Part shown: positions 25,647-33,137 of the stretch, piece by piece | Layout of the letters: the number at the start of each line of letters is the position of its first letter | Position numbering within the stretch: position 1 is the stretch's first letter | DNA from: Caenimonas soli | Lineage (GTDB): Bacteria > Pseudomonadota > Gammaproteobacteria > Burkholderiales > Burkholderiaceae_C | Direction: 5' to 3' | DNA length: 64,000 nt | NCBI RefSeq assembly: GCF_013155545.1 | Contig: NZ_JABJVV010000012.1 | Coordinates: forward strand, 1 to 64,000 | Made by a program: the position numbers and the translations under genes | Notes under the pieces: generated by a model | The model's database searches: none | Told to the model about the DNA's origin: nothing | The model's input: only the letters and a program-made list of their open reading frames with translations

Positions 25647-27359
25647 CTAGAAATTGAGCGGACGGATGAGCTTGCGGGCATCGGGCCGCATCGCATTCAC
25701 GCTGTCGAGCAGCCATTTCACCGTCCCCGGGGAATCCAGGTCCTTGTCCGGCAGCAGCGCCACCGCGACATGGAATTTGAGCGTGGTTCCGGGTGGCAAG
25801 GCGTCGGACGACCGCAAGCCGCTGGCGATCACCTGTTGCGCGCGGCTGATCGCATTCTCCGTGCTGGTCGGGCCTTCCAGCAGCAGGGCGAACTCGTGCT
25901 CGCCGATCCGGGCCGCGAGGTCGATATCGGTGATGGCGCGCCGCAGAAGCGAAGCCGCCACCACCAAGGCCTTGTCGGCCGTTTCGCGGCCGAACTCCGA
26001 CGCGATGCTTTCGAAGTTGGAAATCTTTACCGTCATCAGGGCGCAGGCGTGTTTGAGCGAGCGGCAGCGCACGAGTGCGCTATCCAGGCGCTGCAGCAGC
26101 GTACGGGCGTGGGCCAGGCCGGTCAGCGCGTCGGTGTGGGCCAGGGCAGCGGCGCGCACCTGCGCTTCGCGGCGGCGGGCGCCGCGCAGGCTGAGCGCAT
26201 AAAACAGGATGGGCATCTCCAGTGCAGCGCCGATCGACAGGCCGTACCGGGTCAGCGGGCTGATGGGGATCAGGTTCATGCCCTTGGCAATCGGGAACAC
26301 GGCCATGACCAGCACCGGCAGGAATCCCAGCGCGATCAACCGGATATGAGGGTCGTCGCCCTGCGTCCACACCAGGATGATCAGCCCGAACACCACGACC
26401 AGCGCCAGCAGCGTGAGCACCATCACCAAGGCGAAGGAGCCGCGCGAGACGATGAAGGTGTCCAGCGCCACGGCCGACAGCAGGGCGGCGATAAGGCTCC
26501 ACACCAGCAGGTCAAGGGCCTTGGAAAACCGTGCCGGCTCGGTGACGGTGCGGGCGAACCAGAGTGCGGCGGCCGAGGAGACCCCTGGCAGCAGGAAGGT
26601 TGCGACCTCGTTCCATTTGAGCCAGTGATCCCACAGGTGCTGCGCGCCAATCCCCAGGTACGCCACCTGGCCCGCTGCCAGGAGGGCGACGTACACCGCA
26701 TAGACGCCGAAGTTGCGGTCGCGGAATGCAACGGCGTTAGCGGCGGCCACGACGACGATCAGGCCCGCCAAGCCGAAATACGCGCCCAGCAGAAACTGCT
26801 CGAGTTCGCGTGATGCGACCAGCGTCGAACGATCCTGGATGACGATGGGGGTGGCGAAATCCACCCTTTCATGCTCGATGCGCAGCCAATACGGGACCGG
26901 CTTGCCGGCGACCGGGGATAGCTCGAAGGTGGGGAAACGGCCCCGCATCGGCCAATCGGACACAGCCTTGGTGTCGCCGGCTTCCTGCTCCACCCAACGC
27001 CCTTCGGGAGACCGGTAGAACAGCTGCACGCGGTCGATGCCCGACGACTTCAGGCTCAGAAACCAGGGCTTCTCGGCGGTGTTGAGGGCCTCGAAGCGGA
27101 TCCACAAGGCCTTGCCGTCGATGCGATGGGTGGCGCCGGGCTGGCGCACGGCCCAGGGCAGGCTGTCGCCTGCGGCTTCCATCTGATCGGGCGTCCGCAC
27201 GCCCCCGGGATCGATCCAGTAGCGGCTGCGCCCCTCCAACGACACGTCATGCGTCTGGGGCGATAACGCGATGACATCCTGGGCGAGCGCGGTGCCCAGA
27301 CTTAGCAGCCAAAGCGCCACCCCCGCCGCGAACGACCAGATTATTTTGGAACTCCTCAC
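25647..27359 (-). CDS. 7TMR-DISM sensor protein with degenerate GGDEF domain
   Basis: A 570-residue protein. A signal peptide ends near residue 26 (LGTALAQ). A periplasmic DISMED2-type beta domain occupies about 30-175, seven membrane helices about 185-395, and a GGDEF-type domain about 410-565. The domain shows HTDALTGLAHARTLLQRLD, but the catalytic signature reads IGEHEF where active cyclases have GG(D/E)EF. Loss of the glycine and acidic arrangement suggests it cannot make cyclic di-GMP and may bind GTP or a partner instead. The start is GTG, directly beside a hairpin, and no ATG lies before the signal peptide. Confidence 0.85.
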   Translation of the reverse strand: MRSSKIIWSFAAGVALWLLSLGTALAQDVIALSPQTHDVSLEGRSRYWIDPGGVRTPDQMEAAGDSLPWAVRQPGATHRIDGKALWIRFEALNTAEKPWFLSLKSSGIDRVQLFYRSPEGRWVEQEAGDTKAVSDWPMRGRFPTFELSPVAGKPVPYWLRIEHERVDFATPIVIQDRSTLVASRELEQFLLGAYFGLAGLIVVVAAANAVAFRDRNFGVYAVYVALLAAGQVAYLGIGAQHLWDHWLKWNEVATFLLPGVSSAAALWFARTVTEPARFSKALDLLVWSLIAALLSAVALDTFIVSRGSFALVMVLTLLALVVVFGLIILVWTQGDDPHIRLIALGFLPVLVMAVFPIAKGMNLIPISPLTRYGLSIGAALEMPILFYALSLRGARRREAQVRAAALAHTDALTGLAHARTLLQRLDSALVRCRSLKHACALMTVKISNFESIASEFGRETADKALVVAASLLRRAITDIDLAARIGEHEFALLLEGPTSTENAISRAQQVIASGLRSSDALPPGTTLKFHVAVALLPDKDLDSPGTVKWLLDSVNAMRPDARKLIRPLNF

Positions 27360-27360
27360 T

Positions 27361-27394
27361 CAGCCATTGTTGCAGCATTTCGCCCCAATGGCTG
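27361..27394 (-). other. Hairpin between rpoH stop and the GTG start of the DISM gene
   Basis: Arms CAATGGCTG and CAGCCATTG (9 bp, perfect) have a 16-base loop. It begins 11 bp after the rpoH stop and ends one base before the GTG start region of the next gene. There is no run of T residues, so it is not a standard terminator. It could attenuate rpoH readthrough or limit translation of the sensor gene. Confidence 0.4.
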
Positions 27395-27404
27395 GGTTAC
27401 GAAG

Positions 27405-28337
27405 TTATGCGTACGCGGCGAGCGCCTTCTTCATCTTCTTCATGGCGGCGGATTCGATCTGCCGGATGCGCTCGGCGCTCACGCCGTATTCGGCTGCCAG
27501 GTCGTGCAGCGTCATGCCGCCGGAGCCGTCGTCGTTGACCTTGAGCCAGCGCTCCTCGACGATGCGCCGGCTGCGGGGATCGAGTTCCTCCAGCGCCGCG
27601 GCAATGCCATCGCTGGCCAGCACGTCGCGCTGGCGCGATTCCATCACGCTGGTGGGCTCATGGCTGGCGTCGGCCAGGTAGGCGATCGGGCCGAAGGCTT
27701 CGTCGCCATCATCGCCCGGCGTGGGGTCCAGCAGCACGTCGCCGCCGGCCATCCGGGCTTCCATCTCGATGACTTCTTCGCGCTTGACGTTGAGTTCGCG
27801 CGCCATGACGTCGATCTGCGCGTCGGTCAGGCTGTCGCGGTGGGTCTGCGCGTCCGCTTCGTCCTTGAAGCCCTGCTTCATCGAACGCAGGTTGAAGAAC
27901 AGCTTGCGCTGGGCCTTGGTGGTGGCCACCTTTACCATGCGCCAGTTCTTCAGGATGTATTCGTGGATCTCGGCCTTGATCCAGTGCAGCGCGTAGCTCA
28001 CCAGGCGCACGCCCTGGTCGGGGTCGAAGCGCTTCACGGCCTTCATGAGGCCGATATTGCCTTCCTGGATCAGGTCGCCGTGCGGCAGGCCATAGCCCAG
28101 GTATTTACGGGACACGGACACCACCAGGCGCAGGTGCGACAGCACCAGCTTACCGGCGGCTTCCAGATCGTTCTGTTCTTTGAGTTTCCGGGCGAACTCC
28201 TGCTCCTCCTGGGGAGTCAGCATCGGCAGGCGGTTCACTGCCGAGATGTACGCATCGAGATTGCCCAGCGAAGGAACAACCGCCCACGGGTTGGCCATCG
28301 CCAGTGCCGTGCCAGGGGCTCCAATAGAGGTGGACAT
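27405..28337 (-). CDS. rpoH: Heat-shock sigma factor RpoH (sigma-32)
   Basis: A 310-residue alternative sigma factor for heat-shock promoters. Region 2 is visible as LRLVVSVSRKYLGYGLPHGDLIQEGNIGLMKAVKRFDP, spread over residues about 72-110. The diagnostic RpoH box QRKLFFNLR is present, and the C-terminal region 4 helix-turn-helix contains YGVSAERIRQIES. The start at 28337 was chosen over an ATG six codons upstream because AAAGGAA is well spaced before it. A CIRCE element and a matching promoter lie 31-70 bp upstream, so HrcA repression is expected. Confidence 0.95.
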   Translation of the reverse strand: MSTSIGAPGTALAMANPWAVVPSLGNLDAYISAVNRLPMLTPQEEQEFARKLKEQNDLEAAGKLVLSHLRLVVSVSRKYLGYGLPHGDLIQEGNIGLMKAVKRFDPDQGVRLVSYALHWIKAEIHEYILKNWRMVKVATTKAQRKLFFNLRSMKQGFKDEADAQTHRDSLTDAQIDVMARELNVKREEVIEMEARMAGGDVLLDPTPGDDGDEAFGPIAYLADASHEPTSVMESRQRDVLASDGIAAALEELDPRSRRIVEERWLKVNDDGSGGMTLHDLAAEYGVSAERIRQIESAAMKKMKKALAAYA

Positions 28338-28367
28338 GCCAGAAATTCCTTTCATCGAATTGCTATG

Positions 28368-28394
28368 CTAGCACTCTCTTAGAGGGAGTGCTAA
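28368..28394. promoter_or_regulatory. CIRCE element (HrcA operator) upstream of rpoH
   Basis: Two 9-base arms, CTAGCACTC and GAGTGCTAA, are separated by exactly nine bases. The CIRCE consensus is TTAGCACTC-N9-GAGTGCTAA, so only one base differs. It lies 31 bp upstream of the rpoH start. HrcA binds CIRCE and represses chaperone genes; CIRCE at rpoH links the HrcA and sigma-32 regulons. Confidence 0.9.
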
Positions 28395-28407
28395 GACATG
28401 AGTTCAA
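28378..28407 (-). promoter_or_regulatory. Candidate rpoH promoter overlapping CIRCE
   Basis: On the leftward strand, TTGAAC (-35, 28407-28402) and TCTAAG (-10, 28383-28378) are 18 bp apart. The -10 and most of the spacer fall inside the CIRCE dyad, so HrcA would block RNA polymerase. The match is moderate. CTTGAAC also resembles a sigma-32 -35 element, but no clear CCCCAT -10 follows. Confidence 0.4.
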
Positions 28408-28545
28408 GAACCAGCATACGACAATGAGGGTATTCCCGGGTATCAAAGGGTGCTTGCGCCTGTCGCTTTGTTAGTCGTTTCCCGCTAGCATCTGAAACAT
28501 ATAGTAACAAGCGCGGGATGTTCCCGGTGCAGGGCCGGAGACAGT

Positions 28546-28995
28546 ATGAAAAACATGATCAGCCGGGTCTTCTCCAAAAAGGGAGAGCCGTCGCAGATGC
28601 CGCCCGCCAACCCGGTGGTCTCTTCTGAACTGAGCCACAGCGACATCGAAAATTATTACTTGCGTATTATTATTGACTGCCTGCGTCGTATGCTGGTGCC
28701 GATCGACAGTATCGAGGTCGGCATCAAGCGTTCCGGCACCGGGCCTGGCGGGGTGCCCGCCTTTGCCGGCTATGTGCGCATCACGAAATGGGACCCGGTT
28801 GTGACGCCCGTGCTCTTGCAGAACATGCCCGTGATCGATGCGCGCATCCGCAAGGTGGCCGAGGCCTCGGTGATCCTCGAGCACACCCACTTCACGGGCC
28901 TGTGGTTCCAGGCCACGAGCAGCACCGAGGGTTCGCCCAAGACCTTGCTGGGACTTCCCTCCCAGTTGATCCACCTGCCCGGCGCCATCGGCTGA
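28546..28995 (+). CDS. Conserved-looking protein of unknown function
   Basis: A 149-residue soluble protein with no signal peptide, membrane helix or motif that I recognise. It starts MKNMISRVFSKKGEPSQ and has a polar linker to about residue 27. A compact alpha/beta region follows, with SDIENYYLRIIIDCLRRMLVP and VLLQNMPVIDARIRKVAEAS. A GGAGACAGT ribosome-binding site precedes the ATG. It is divergent from rpoH, sharing a 190-bp region with it, and converges with the Mpo1-like gene with a 6-bp gap. Coding is supported by start-site quality and codon pattern only. Confidence 0.7.
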   Translation: MKNMISRVFSKKGEPSQMPPANPVVSSELSHSDIENYYLRIIIDCLRRMLVPIDSIEVGIKRSGTGPGGVPAFAGYVRITKWDPVVTPVLLQNMPVIDARIRKVAEASVILEHTHFTGLWFQATSSTEGSPKTLLGLPSQLIHLPGAIG

Positions 28996-29001
28996 GTTTT
29001 T

Positions 29002-29466
29002 CTACCAGCGCATGCCGAGCTTGGCGAACAGCTTGCTCAGCACGAACAGCGGGCCCACCCAGAGGTAGCGCAGGTCCTCGAAAAACGAGGGCTTCTTGCC
29101 TTCGATCTTGTGGCCCACGAACTGGGCAATCCACGCGGCCACAAAAATGGCCGCCGACACCGGCAACACCAGGCTGCCCATGGCATGGACCAGGGCCAGG
29201 CCGATGGCAGAGAGCGCCGCCATGGCCACCAGGAACACCAGCGACAGCCGGGCGTAGTAAACCAGGCTGGCCGCAACGAAGCCGATTGCCAGCCAGGGGT
29301 GGACCGCCCAGAGCAGTCCCAGCAGGCTCAGCATGATCAGCGGTATGGCGACGAAGTGGATGCGTTCGTTGCGCGGATTCTGGTGGCTCTCGCCGTAGTG
29401 AGCCAGCAAGCGATCGACTTCGCGTTCGGCCGCCGACGCGCCGGCGCCCTGGGTAACGGTGTCCAT
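29002..29466 (-). CDS. Mpo1-like (DUF962) membrane protein
   Basis: A 154-residue membrane protein with about four helices. The DUF962/YGL010w signature is visible as HYGESHQNPRNERIHFVAIP near residues 22-41, with later VGHKIEGKKPSFFEDLRYL. Yeast Mpo1 is an iron-dependent dioxygenase that alpha-oxidises 2-hydroxy fatty acids, and the conserved His residues are present here. Bacterial members are poorly studied. AGGAGAT precedes the ATG at 29466; an ATG 12 codons upstream is less likely. Confidence 0.85.
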   Translation of the reverse strand: MDTVTQGAGASAAEREVDRLLAHYGESHQNPRNERIHFVAIPLIMLSLLGLLWAVHPWLAIGFVAASLVYYARLSLVFLVAMAALSAIGLALVHAMGSLVLPVSAAIFVAAWIAQFVGHKIEGKKPSFFEDLRYLWVGPLFVLSKLFAKLGMRW

Positions 29467-29519
29467 CGATATCTCCTGTCTTTTTTGGAACAATGGGCTC
29501 ATTCTGAGAGGCCCGTTCC

Positions 29520-29852
29520 ATGCAAGACTGTGAAGAACTTAACATTCTGAGCGTCACCACCACGGTAGGTTCCCTGGAAACCGCAAGAGTCCTGGCGCGC
29601 GAAATCCTGTCGCAGAAGCTGGCGGCCTGCGTCCAGCTCGACCAGGGGATCATCTCGCTCTACCGCTGGAAGGGCGAGCTGTGCGAAGAGCCGGAGGTGC
29701 GGCTCACGATCAAGTCGTCGCCGGAGTGTGAGGCGGCACTGCGAGAGCTGCTCACACAGCACCACCCCTACGAGCTGCCGCAGTTCCTGGTCCAGCGCAT
29801 GAGTGCCAGCGAGGGCTACGCGCAGTGGGTCCGCGCCGAGGTAGCCGCCTAG
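29520..29852 (+). CDS. cutA: Divalent-cation tolerance protein CutA
   Basis: A 110-residue protein of the trimeric CutA1 family. Typical segments are LSVTTTVGSLETARVLAREI, KLAACVQLDQGIISLYRWKG and HPYELPQFLVQRMSAS. It was named for copper tolerance in E. coli, though its exact role is unsettled. It converges on senC, and the two TAG stops share one CTAG. Confidence 0.93.
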   Translation: MQDCEELNILSVTTTVGSLETARVLAREILSQKLAACVQLDQGIISLYRWKGELCEEPEVRLTIKSSPECEAALRELLTQHHPYELPQFLVQRMSASEGYAQWVRAEVAA

Positions 29853-30928
29853 CGCACCAGGACGCCCGGCCGCGTGCCGGAAGGCCCCATCTCGCCGATC
29901 ACGGCCGCGTCGCCGAAGCCATGGCGGCGGAAGATCGCCAACACCTCATCGGCCGCGGCGGGGGTGCAGGACACCAGCAGCCCGCCGCTGGTCTGCGGAT
30001 CGGTGAGCAAAGACTTGGCCACGGGATCGAAGCCGGCCGGCAGTTCCACCGACGGGCCGTAGCCCGCCCAGTTGCGGCCCGATGCACCGGTGACGTGGCC
30101 CGCTGCCGCCAGTTCGGCGACGCCCTCCAGCAAGGGAACCTTGCGCCAGTCGATGCGGACTTCCAGGCCGGCGCCGCGCGCCAGTTCGAGTGCATGGCCC
30201 GCCAGGCCGAACCCCGTCACGTCGGTCAGGGCGTGAACGCCCGCCAGCGCCGCCAGCTCAGGGCCCGGCGTATTCAGGCGCGTGGTCGTCTCGATCATGC
30301 GGCGGTATCCGTCGGCATCCAGCAGCTCCTTCTTCAGGGCTGCGGAAAGCACGCCAACGCCCAGCGGCTTGCCCAGGATCAGCACGTCACCCGCGCGGGC
30401 ATCGGCGTTGCGCTTGACGCGCTTGGGATGCACCAGCCCGAGAGCGACCAGGCCATAGATGGGCTCGACCGAGTCGATGGTGTGGCCGCCCGCGATCGGG
30501 ATGCCCGCCTCGCGGCAAACCGATTCACCGCCTTCGAGGATGCGCCCGATGGTGGCCGTGGACAGCACGCTGATCGGCATGCCGACCAGGGCCAGCGCCA
30601 TGATCGGCTTGCCACCCATGGCGTACACGTCCGAGATGGCATTGGTCGCGGCGATGCGGCCGAAGTCGTACGGGTCATCCACGATGGGCATGAAGAAATC
30701 GGTGGTGGCGATCAGCGCCTGCTCGTCGTTGAGGCGGTACACGGCCGCATCGTCGGCGGTTTCTATGCCCACCAGCAGCTCGGGGGGCAGCGGCATGCGG
30801 GCCGTTCCCTTGAGGATTTCGGACAGCACGCCCGGGGCGATCTTGCAGCCGCAGCCGCCACCGTGCGACAGAGAAGTCAGGCGGGGCTCGGCAGCGGTGG
30901 CCGCGGAAGGGTTCAATGGCGCGTTCAT
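29849..30928 (-). CDS. senC: Selenophosphate synthetase of the selenoneine pathway (SelD-like SenC)
   Basis: A 359-residue enzyme that makes selenophosphate from selenide and ATP. The active-site loop HGGGCGCK (Cys26 and Lys29, equivalent to E. coli SelD Cys17 and Lys20) is intact and uses cysteine, not selenocysteine. DDAAVYRL, TDFFMPIVDDPYDFGRIAA and GGHTIDSVEPIYGLVALG match SelD. Its ATG overlaps the senB stop (ATGA). No selA, selB or 2-selenouridine synthase gene lies in the window. The pairing with senB and senA marks it as the SelD supplying selenoneine synthesis, though it could also serve other selenium routes elsewhere. The start at 30928 was chosen by that coupling. Confidence 0.9.
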   Translation of the reverse strand: MNAPLNPSAATAAEPRLTSLSHGGGCGCKIAPGVLSEILKGTARMPLPPELLVGIETADDAAVYRLNDEQALIATTDFFMPIVDDPYDFGRIAATNAISDVYAMGGKPIMALALVGMPISVLSTATIGRILEGGESVCREAGIPIAGGHTIDSVEPIYGLVALGLVHPKRVKRNADARAGDVLILGKPLGVGVLSAALKKELLDADGYRRMIETTTRLNTPGPELAALAGVHALTDVTGFGLAGHALELARGAGLEVRIDWRKVPLLEGVAELAAAGHVTGASGRNWAGYGPSVELPAGFDPVAKSLLTDPQTSGGLLVSCTPAAADEVLAIFRRHGFGDAAVIGEMGPSGTRPGVLVR

Positions 30929-31920
30929 GACGGTTCCTGAAGGTCCTGGAGAAGCTGAAGCAATGCGCGCCGCTCCGTTTCGGGGGCGAACAGGGGCGCG
31001 CGCAGCGAGCATTGTGCGCGCAGCCGCTCCAGCAGCGGCGGGGCGGGGTCATTGGCGGCACGGGCCTGGTCCTCGCGGCAGCGCACCAGCAGGGCGGCCA
31101 GTGCCGGGGCGTTCCCGTGTTCGAAGTAGCCTTCGTAGTCAGGACCCAGCATTCCGACGTTGCCGGGAATGCGCGAAGCCAGGACCGGCGTGCCGCTGCG
31201 AACGGCTTCCATGATGACGTGGGCACCGCCTTCCGCCGCGCTGGTGTGTACCAGCACGTGGGCGCGCTGGATCGCCTGCCTGGCCTGAGCGTGCGGCAGG
31301 GGGCCCAGCCAGCGGTAGCCGGGGCATTGCGCCTGCGTTGCGGTGGCCTGCTCGGCCCACACCGGCTCTTCGGCTTCGCCGATATGGTCGATGCGGATGT
31401 CGTCCCTTTCGCTCAGCAGGCGGGCGGCCTGGAACAGGGTCTCGGGGCTCTTCACCTGGCGCAGGTGGCCCACCATGGTTGCCCTCAGGCGCGCCGCGCT
31501 TTTGCGCAGCGGCGCACGGGCGGTGGTGGACTGGTAGATGACCCGGGTTTTCTCACGGAGTCGCGCGGACAGCGCGGCGGCCCCGAGCTCCTGCAACACC
31601 ACGAGGCGCTGGGCGGCCTCCACGGAACGCTGCGCCTCGCGGTCGTTGGCAAGGTCGCCGTAAAGGTCGGTGCCGGTGAGCACGACGACCAGCCCCCGGC
31701 CGGGATGCGCCTGGGCCCAGGCTTGGATAGCATCCGCGGACCGCCGCGCGTGCAGTGCCAACATGAAGGCGTCTTCGCCGTTTTCGTCCGGCCAGTGCTG
31801 CACGATGCGCACTCGCCAGTGTGGGCTCAGCAATTGCCGCCAGCGCCGGGCGGTCTGCCAGTTGCCGTTGTTGGCAGCGGCCAGTGCCGGGCTTACGATG
31901 ACGACTGATGGACGAAGCAT
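30925..31920 (-). CDS. senB: Selenosugar synthase SenB (glycosyltransferase-fold)
   Basis: A 331-residue GT-B-like glycosyltransferase. The opening strand SVVIVSPALAAANNGNWQTA and the central VVVLTGTDLYGDLAN fit the TIGR04348/SenB family. C-terminal HVLVHTSAAEGGAHVIMEAV and SRIPGNVGMLGPDYEGYF fit it as well. In the known pathway SenB uses selenophosphate and a UDP-N-acetyl sugar to form a C-Se bond, giving a 1-seleno sugar. It is coupled to senC downstream. The ATG lies just before the first beta-strand, and it overlaps the 5' end of divergent senA by 13 bases. An in-frame Met nine codons upstream would deepen the overlap. Confidence 0.9.
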   Translation of the reverse strand: MLRPSVVIVSPALAAANNGNWQTARRWRQLLSPHWRVRIVQHWPDENGEDAFMLALHARRSADAIQAWAQAHPGRGLVVVLTGTDLYGDLANDREAQRSVEAAQRLVVLQELGAAALSARLREKTRVIYQSTTARAPLRKSAARLRATMVGHLRQVKSPETLFQAARLLSERDDIRIDHIGEAEEPVWAEQATATQAQCPGYRWLGPLPHAQARQAIQRAHVLVHTSAAEGGAHVIMEAVRSGTPVLASRIPGNVGMLGPDYEGYFEHGNAPALAALLVRCREDQARAANDPAPPLLERLRAQCSLRAPLFAPETERRALLQLLQDLQEPS

Positions 31921-33077
31921 CCCACGGTTATAGCGCGGCGCAGGCATTGCGCAGCGGCGATCGCGCTGCTGTGAGGCATGCGCTCGTGGCGGCGCGCGAG
32001 CGCACGCTGGCTATCGCGGATGCGTACGCAGCCGCCCTGGATCCCGTTGGCATGCGGGTGCCATACCAGCCCACACTCAATCCGCCGCTGTGGGAGTTGG
32101 GCCATATCGGCTGGTTCCAGGAATACTGGATAGGGCGCAACCGCGAGCGTGATCGCGGGGTCGAGTGCGACCCGGCGCACGCGCGGGGTCCGTCGCTGCT
32201 GCAGGCGGCTGACTCTTTCTACGATTCGAGCACGGTGGCCCATCGCAGCCGCTGGGAGCTGCCGCTGCCCGATGCGGCTGCCACCCGGCGATACCTCGCT
32301 GAAGTCCATGCGCAGACCTTGGATCTTCTGGACCAGCTGCCTCCCGCCGCCGGTGACGCCGAACTCTATTTCTTCCGGTTGGTGAGCCTGCATGAGGAGA
32401 TGCACGCCGAAGCGGCCTGCTACATGGCGCGCACGCTGGCCGTGCCTCTTGCGATGCCCGCATCTGCCCACGTGCCGGCGCGCGGTGAGGTGGAGGTGCA
32501 CGCGCAAACCTTCCGGCTGGGCTATGACGGGCCGGGCTTCGCCTTCGACAACGAACTGCAAGCGCACGAGGTCCGCATCGACGCTTTCAAGATCGACGCC
32601 CAGCCCGTGTCATGGACCCGCTTCCTGGGCTTCGTACAGGATGGGGGCTATGAGCAGCCGCAATGGTGGGACGAACCCGGCTGGGCCTGGTTGCAGCAAA
32701 CGGGCCGCCCCGCGCATGAAATACAGGTGCATCAGCGGGCTGATGCGGCCGTGCACCTGAGCGCCCACGAGGCACGGGCATGGTGCCGCTGGGCGGGGCG
32801 CCGCTTGCCCACCGAAGCGGAATGGGAGTGCGCCGCCGTTGCAGTCCCCGGTTTCTCGTGGGGCCAGGTCTGGGAATGGACCGCCTCGGCATTCCAGCCC
32901 TATCCGGGCTTCAAGGCCCATCCCTACCGCGACTATTCCGCGCCCTGGTTCGGCAGCCGCCTGGTGCTGCGCGGCGCGTGTCCGGCCACCTCGCCGCTCC
33001 TGGCGCATCCGCGTTATCGCAATTTCTTCGAACCGGATCGCAACGACGTGTTCGCCGGATTTCGCAGCTGTGCCTGA
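31908..33077 (+). CDS. senA: Selenoneine synthase SenA (EgtB-like iron enzyme)
   Basis: A 389-residue EgtB-type nonhaem iron enzyme. The DinB-like N-terminal domain supplies the three iron ligands: His66 (ELGHIGWFQEYW) and the HxxxH pair His162/His166 (SLHEEMHAEA). The C-terminal formylglycine-generating-enzyme-like domain has RRLPTEAEWECAA, VWEWTASAFQPYPGF and NDVFAGFR. EgtB joins cysteine or gamma-Glu-Cys to hercynine with O2. SenA does the same with a selenosugar to give selenoneine after C-Se cleavage. Linkage to senB and senC, and no egtD nearby, favour SenA over EgtB. A GTG near codon 22 is a later possible start. Confidence 0.88.
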   Translation: MDEASHGYSAAQALRSGDRAAVRHALVAARERTLAIADAYAAALDPVGMRVPYQPTLNPPLWELGHIGWFQEYWIGRNRERDRGVECDPAHARGPSLLQAADSFYDSSTVAHRSRWELPLPDAAATRRYLAEVHAQTLDLLDQLPPAAGDAELYFFRLVSLHEEMHAEAACYMARTLAVPLAMPASAHVPARGEVEVHAQTFRLGYDGPGFAFDNELQAHEVRIDAFKIDAQPVSWTRFLGFVQDGGYEQPQWWDEPGWAWLQQTGRPAHEIQVHQRADAAVHLSAHEARAWCRWAGRRLPTEAEWECAAVAVPGFSWGQVWEWTASAFQPYPGFKAHPYRDYSAPWFGSRLVLRGACPATSPLLAHPRYRNFFEPDRNDVFAGFRSCA

Positions 33078-33137
33078 CCGGCGCTGTCACTTGGGGTGTA
33101 ATCGGCGCCAGTTCCCGTTACTTTTTTGAGGCAACCC

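Noticed and set aside
29849..30928. SelD gene as evidence for selenocysteine incorporation
   Set aside because: No selA, selB, selC tRNA or in-frame TGA selenoprotein is seen in the window, and the SelD active site itself uses cysteine. The senA/senB linkage explains the gene without selenoproteins.
31908..33077. Annotation as ergothioneine synthase EgtB
   Set aside because: The fold is the same, but there is no egtD, and the adjacent SelD-like and selenosugar synthase genes point to selenoneine synthesis.
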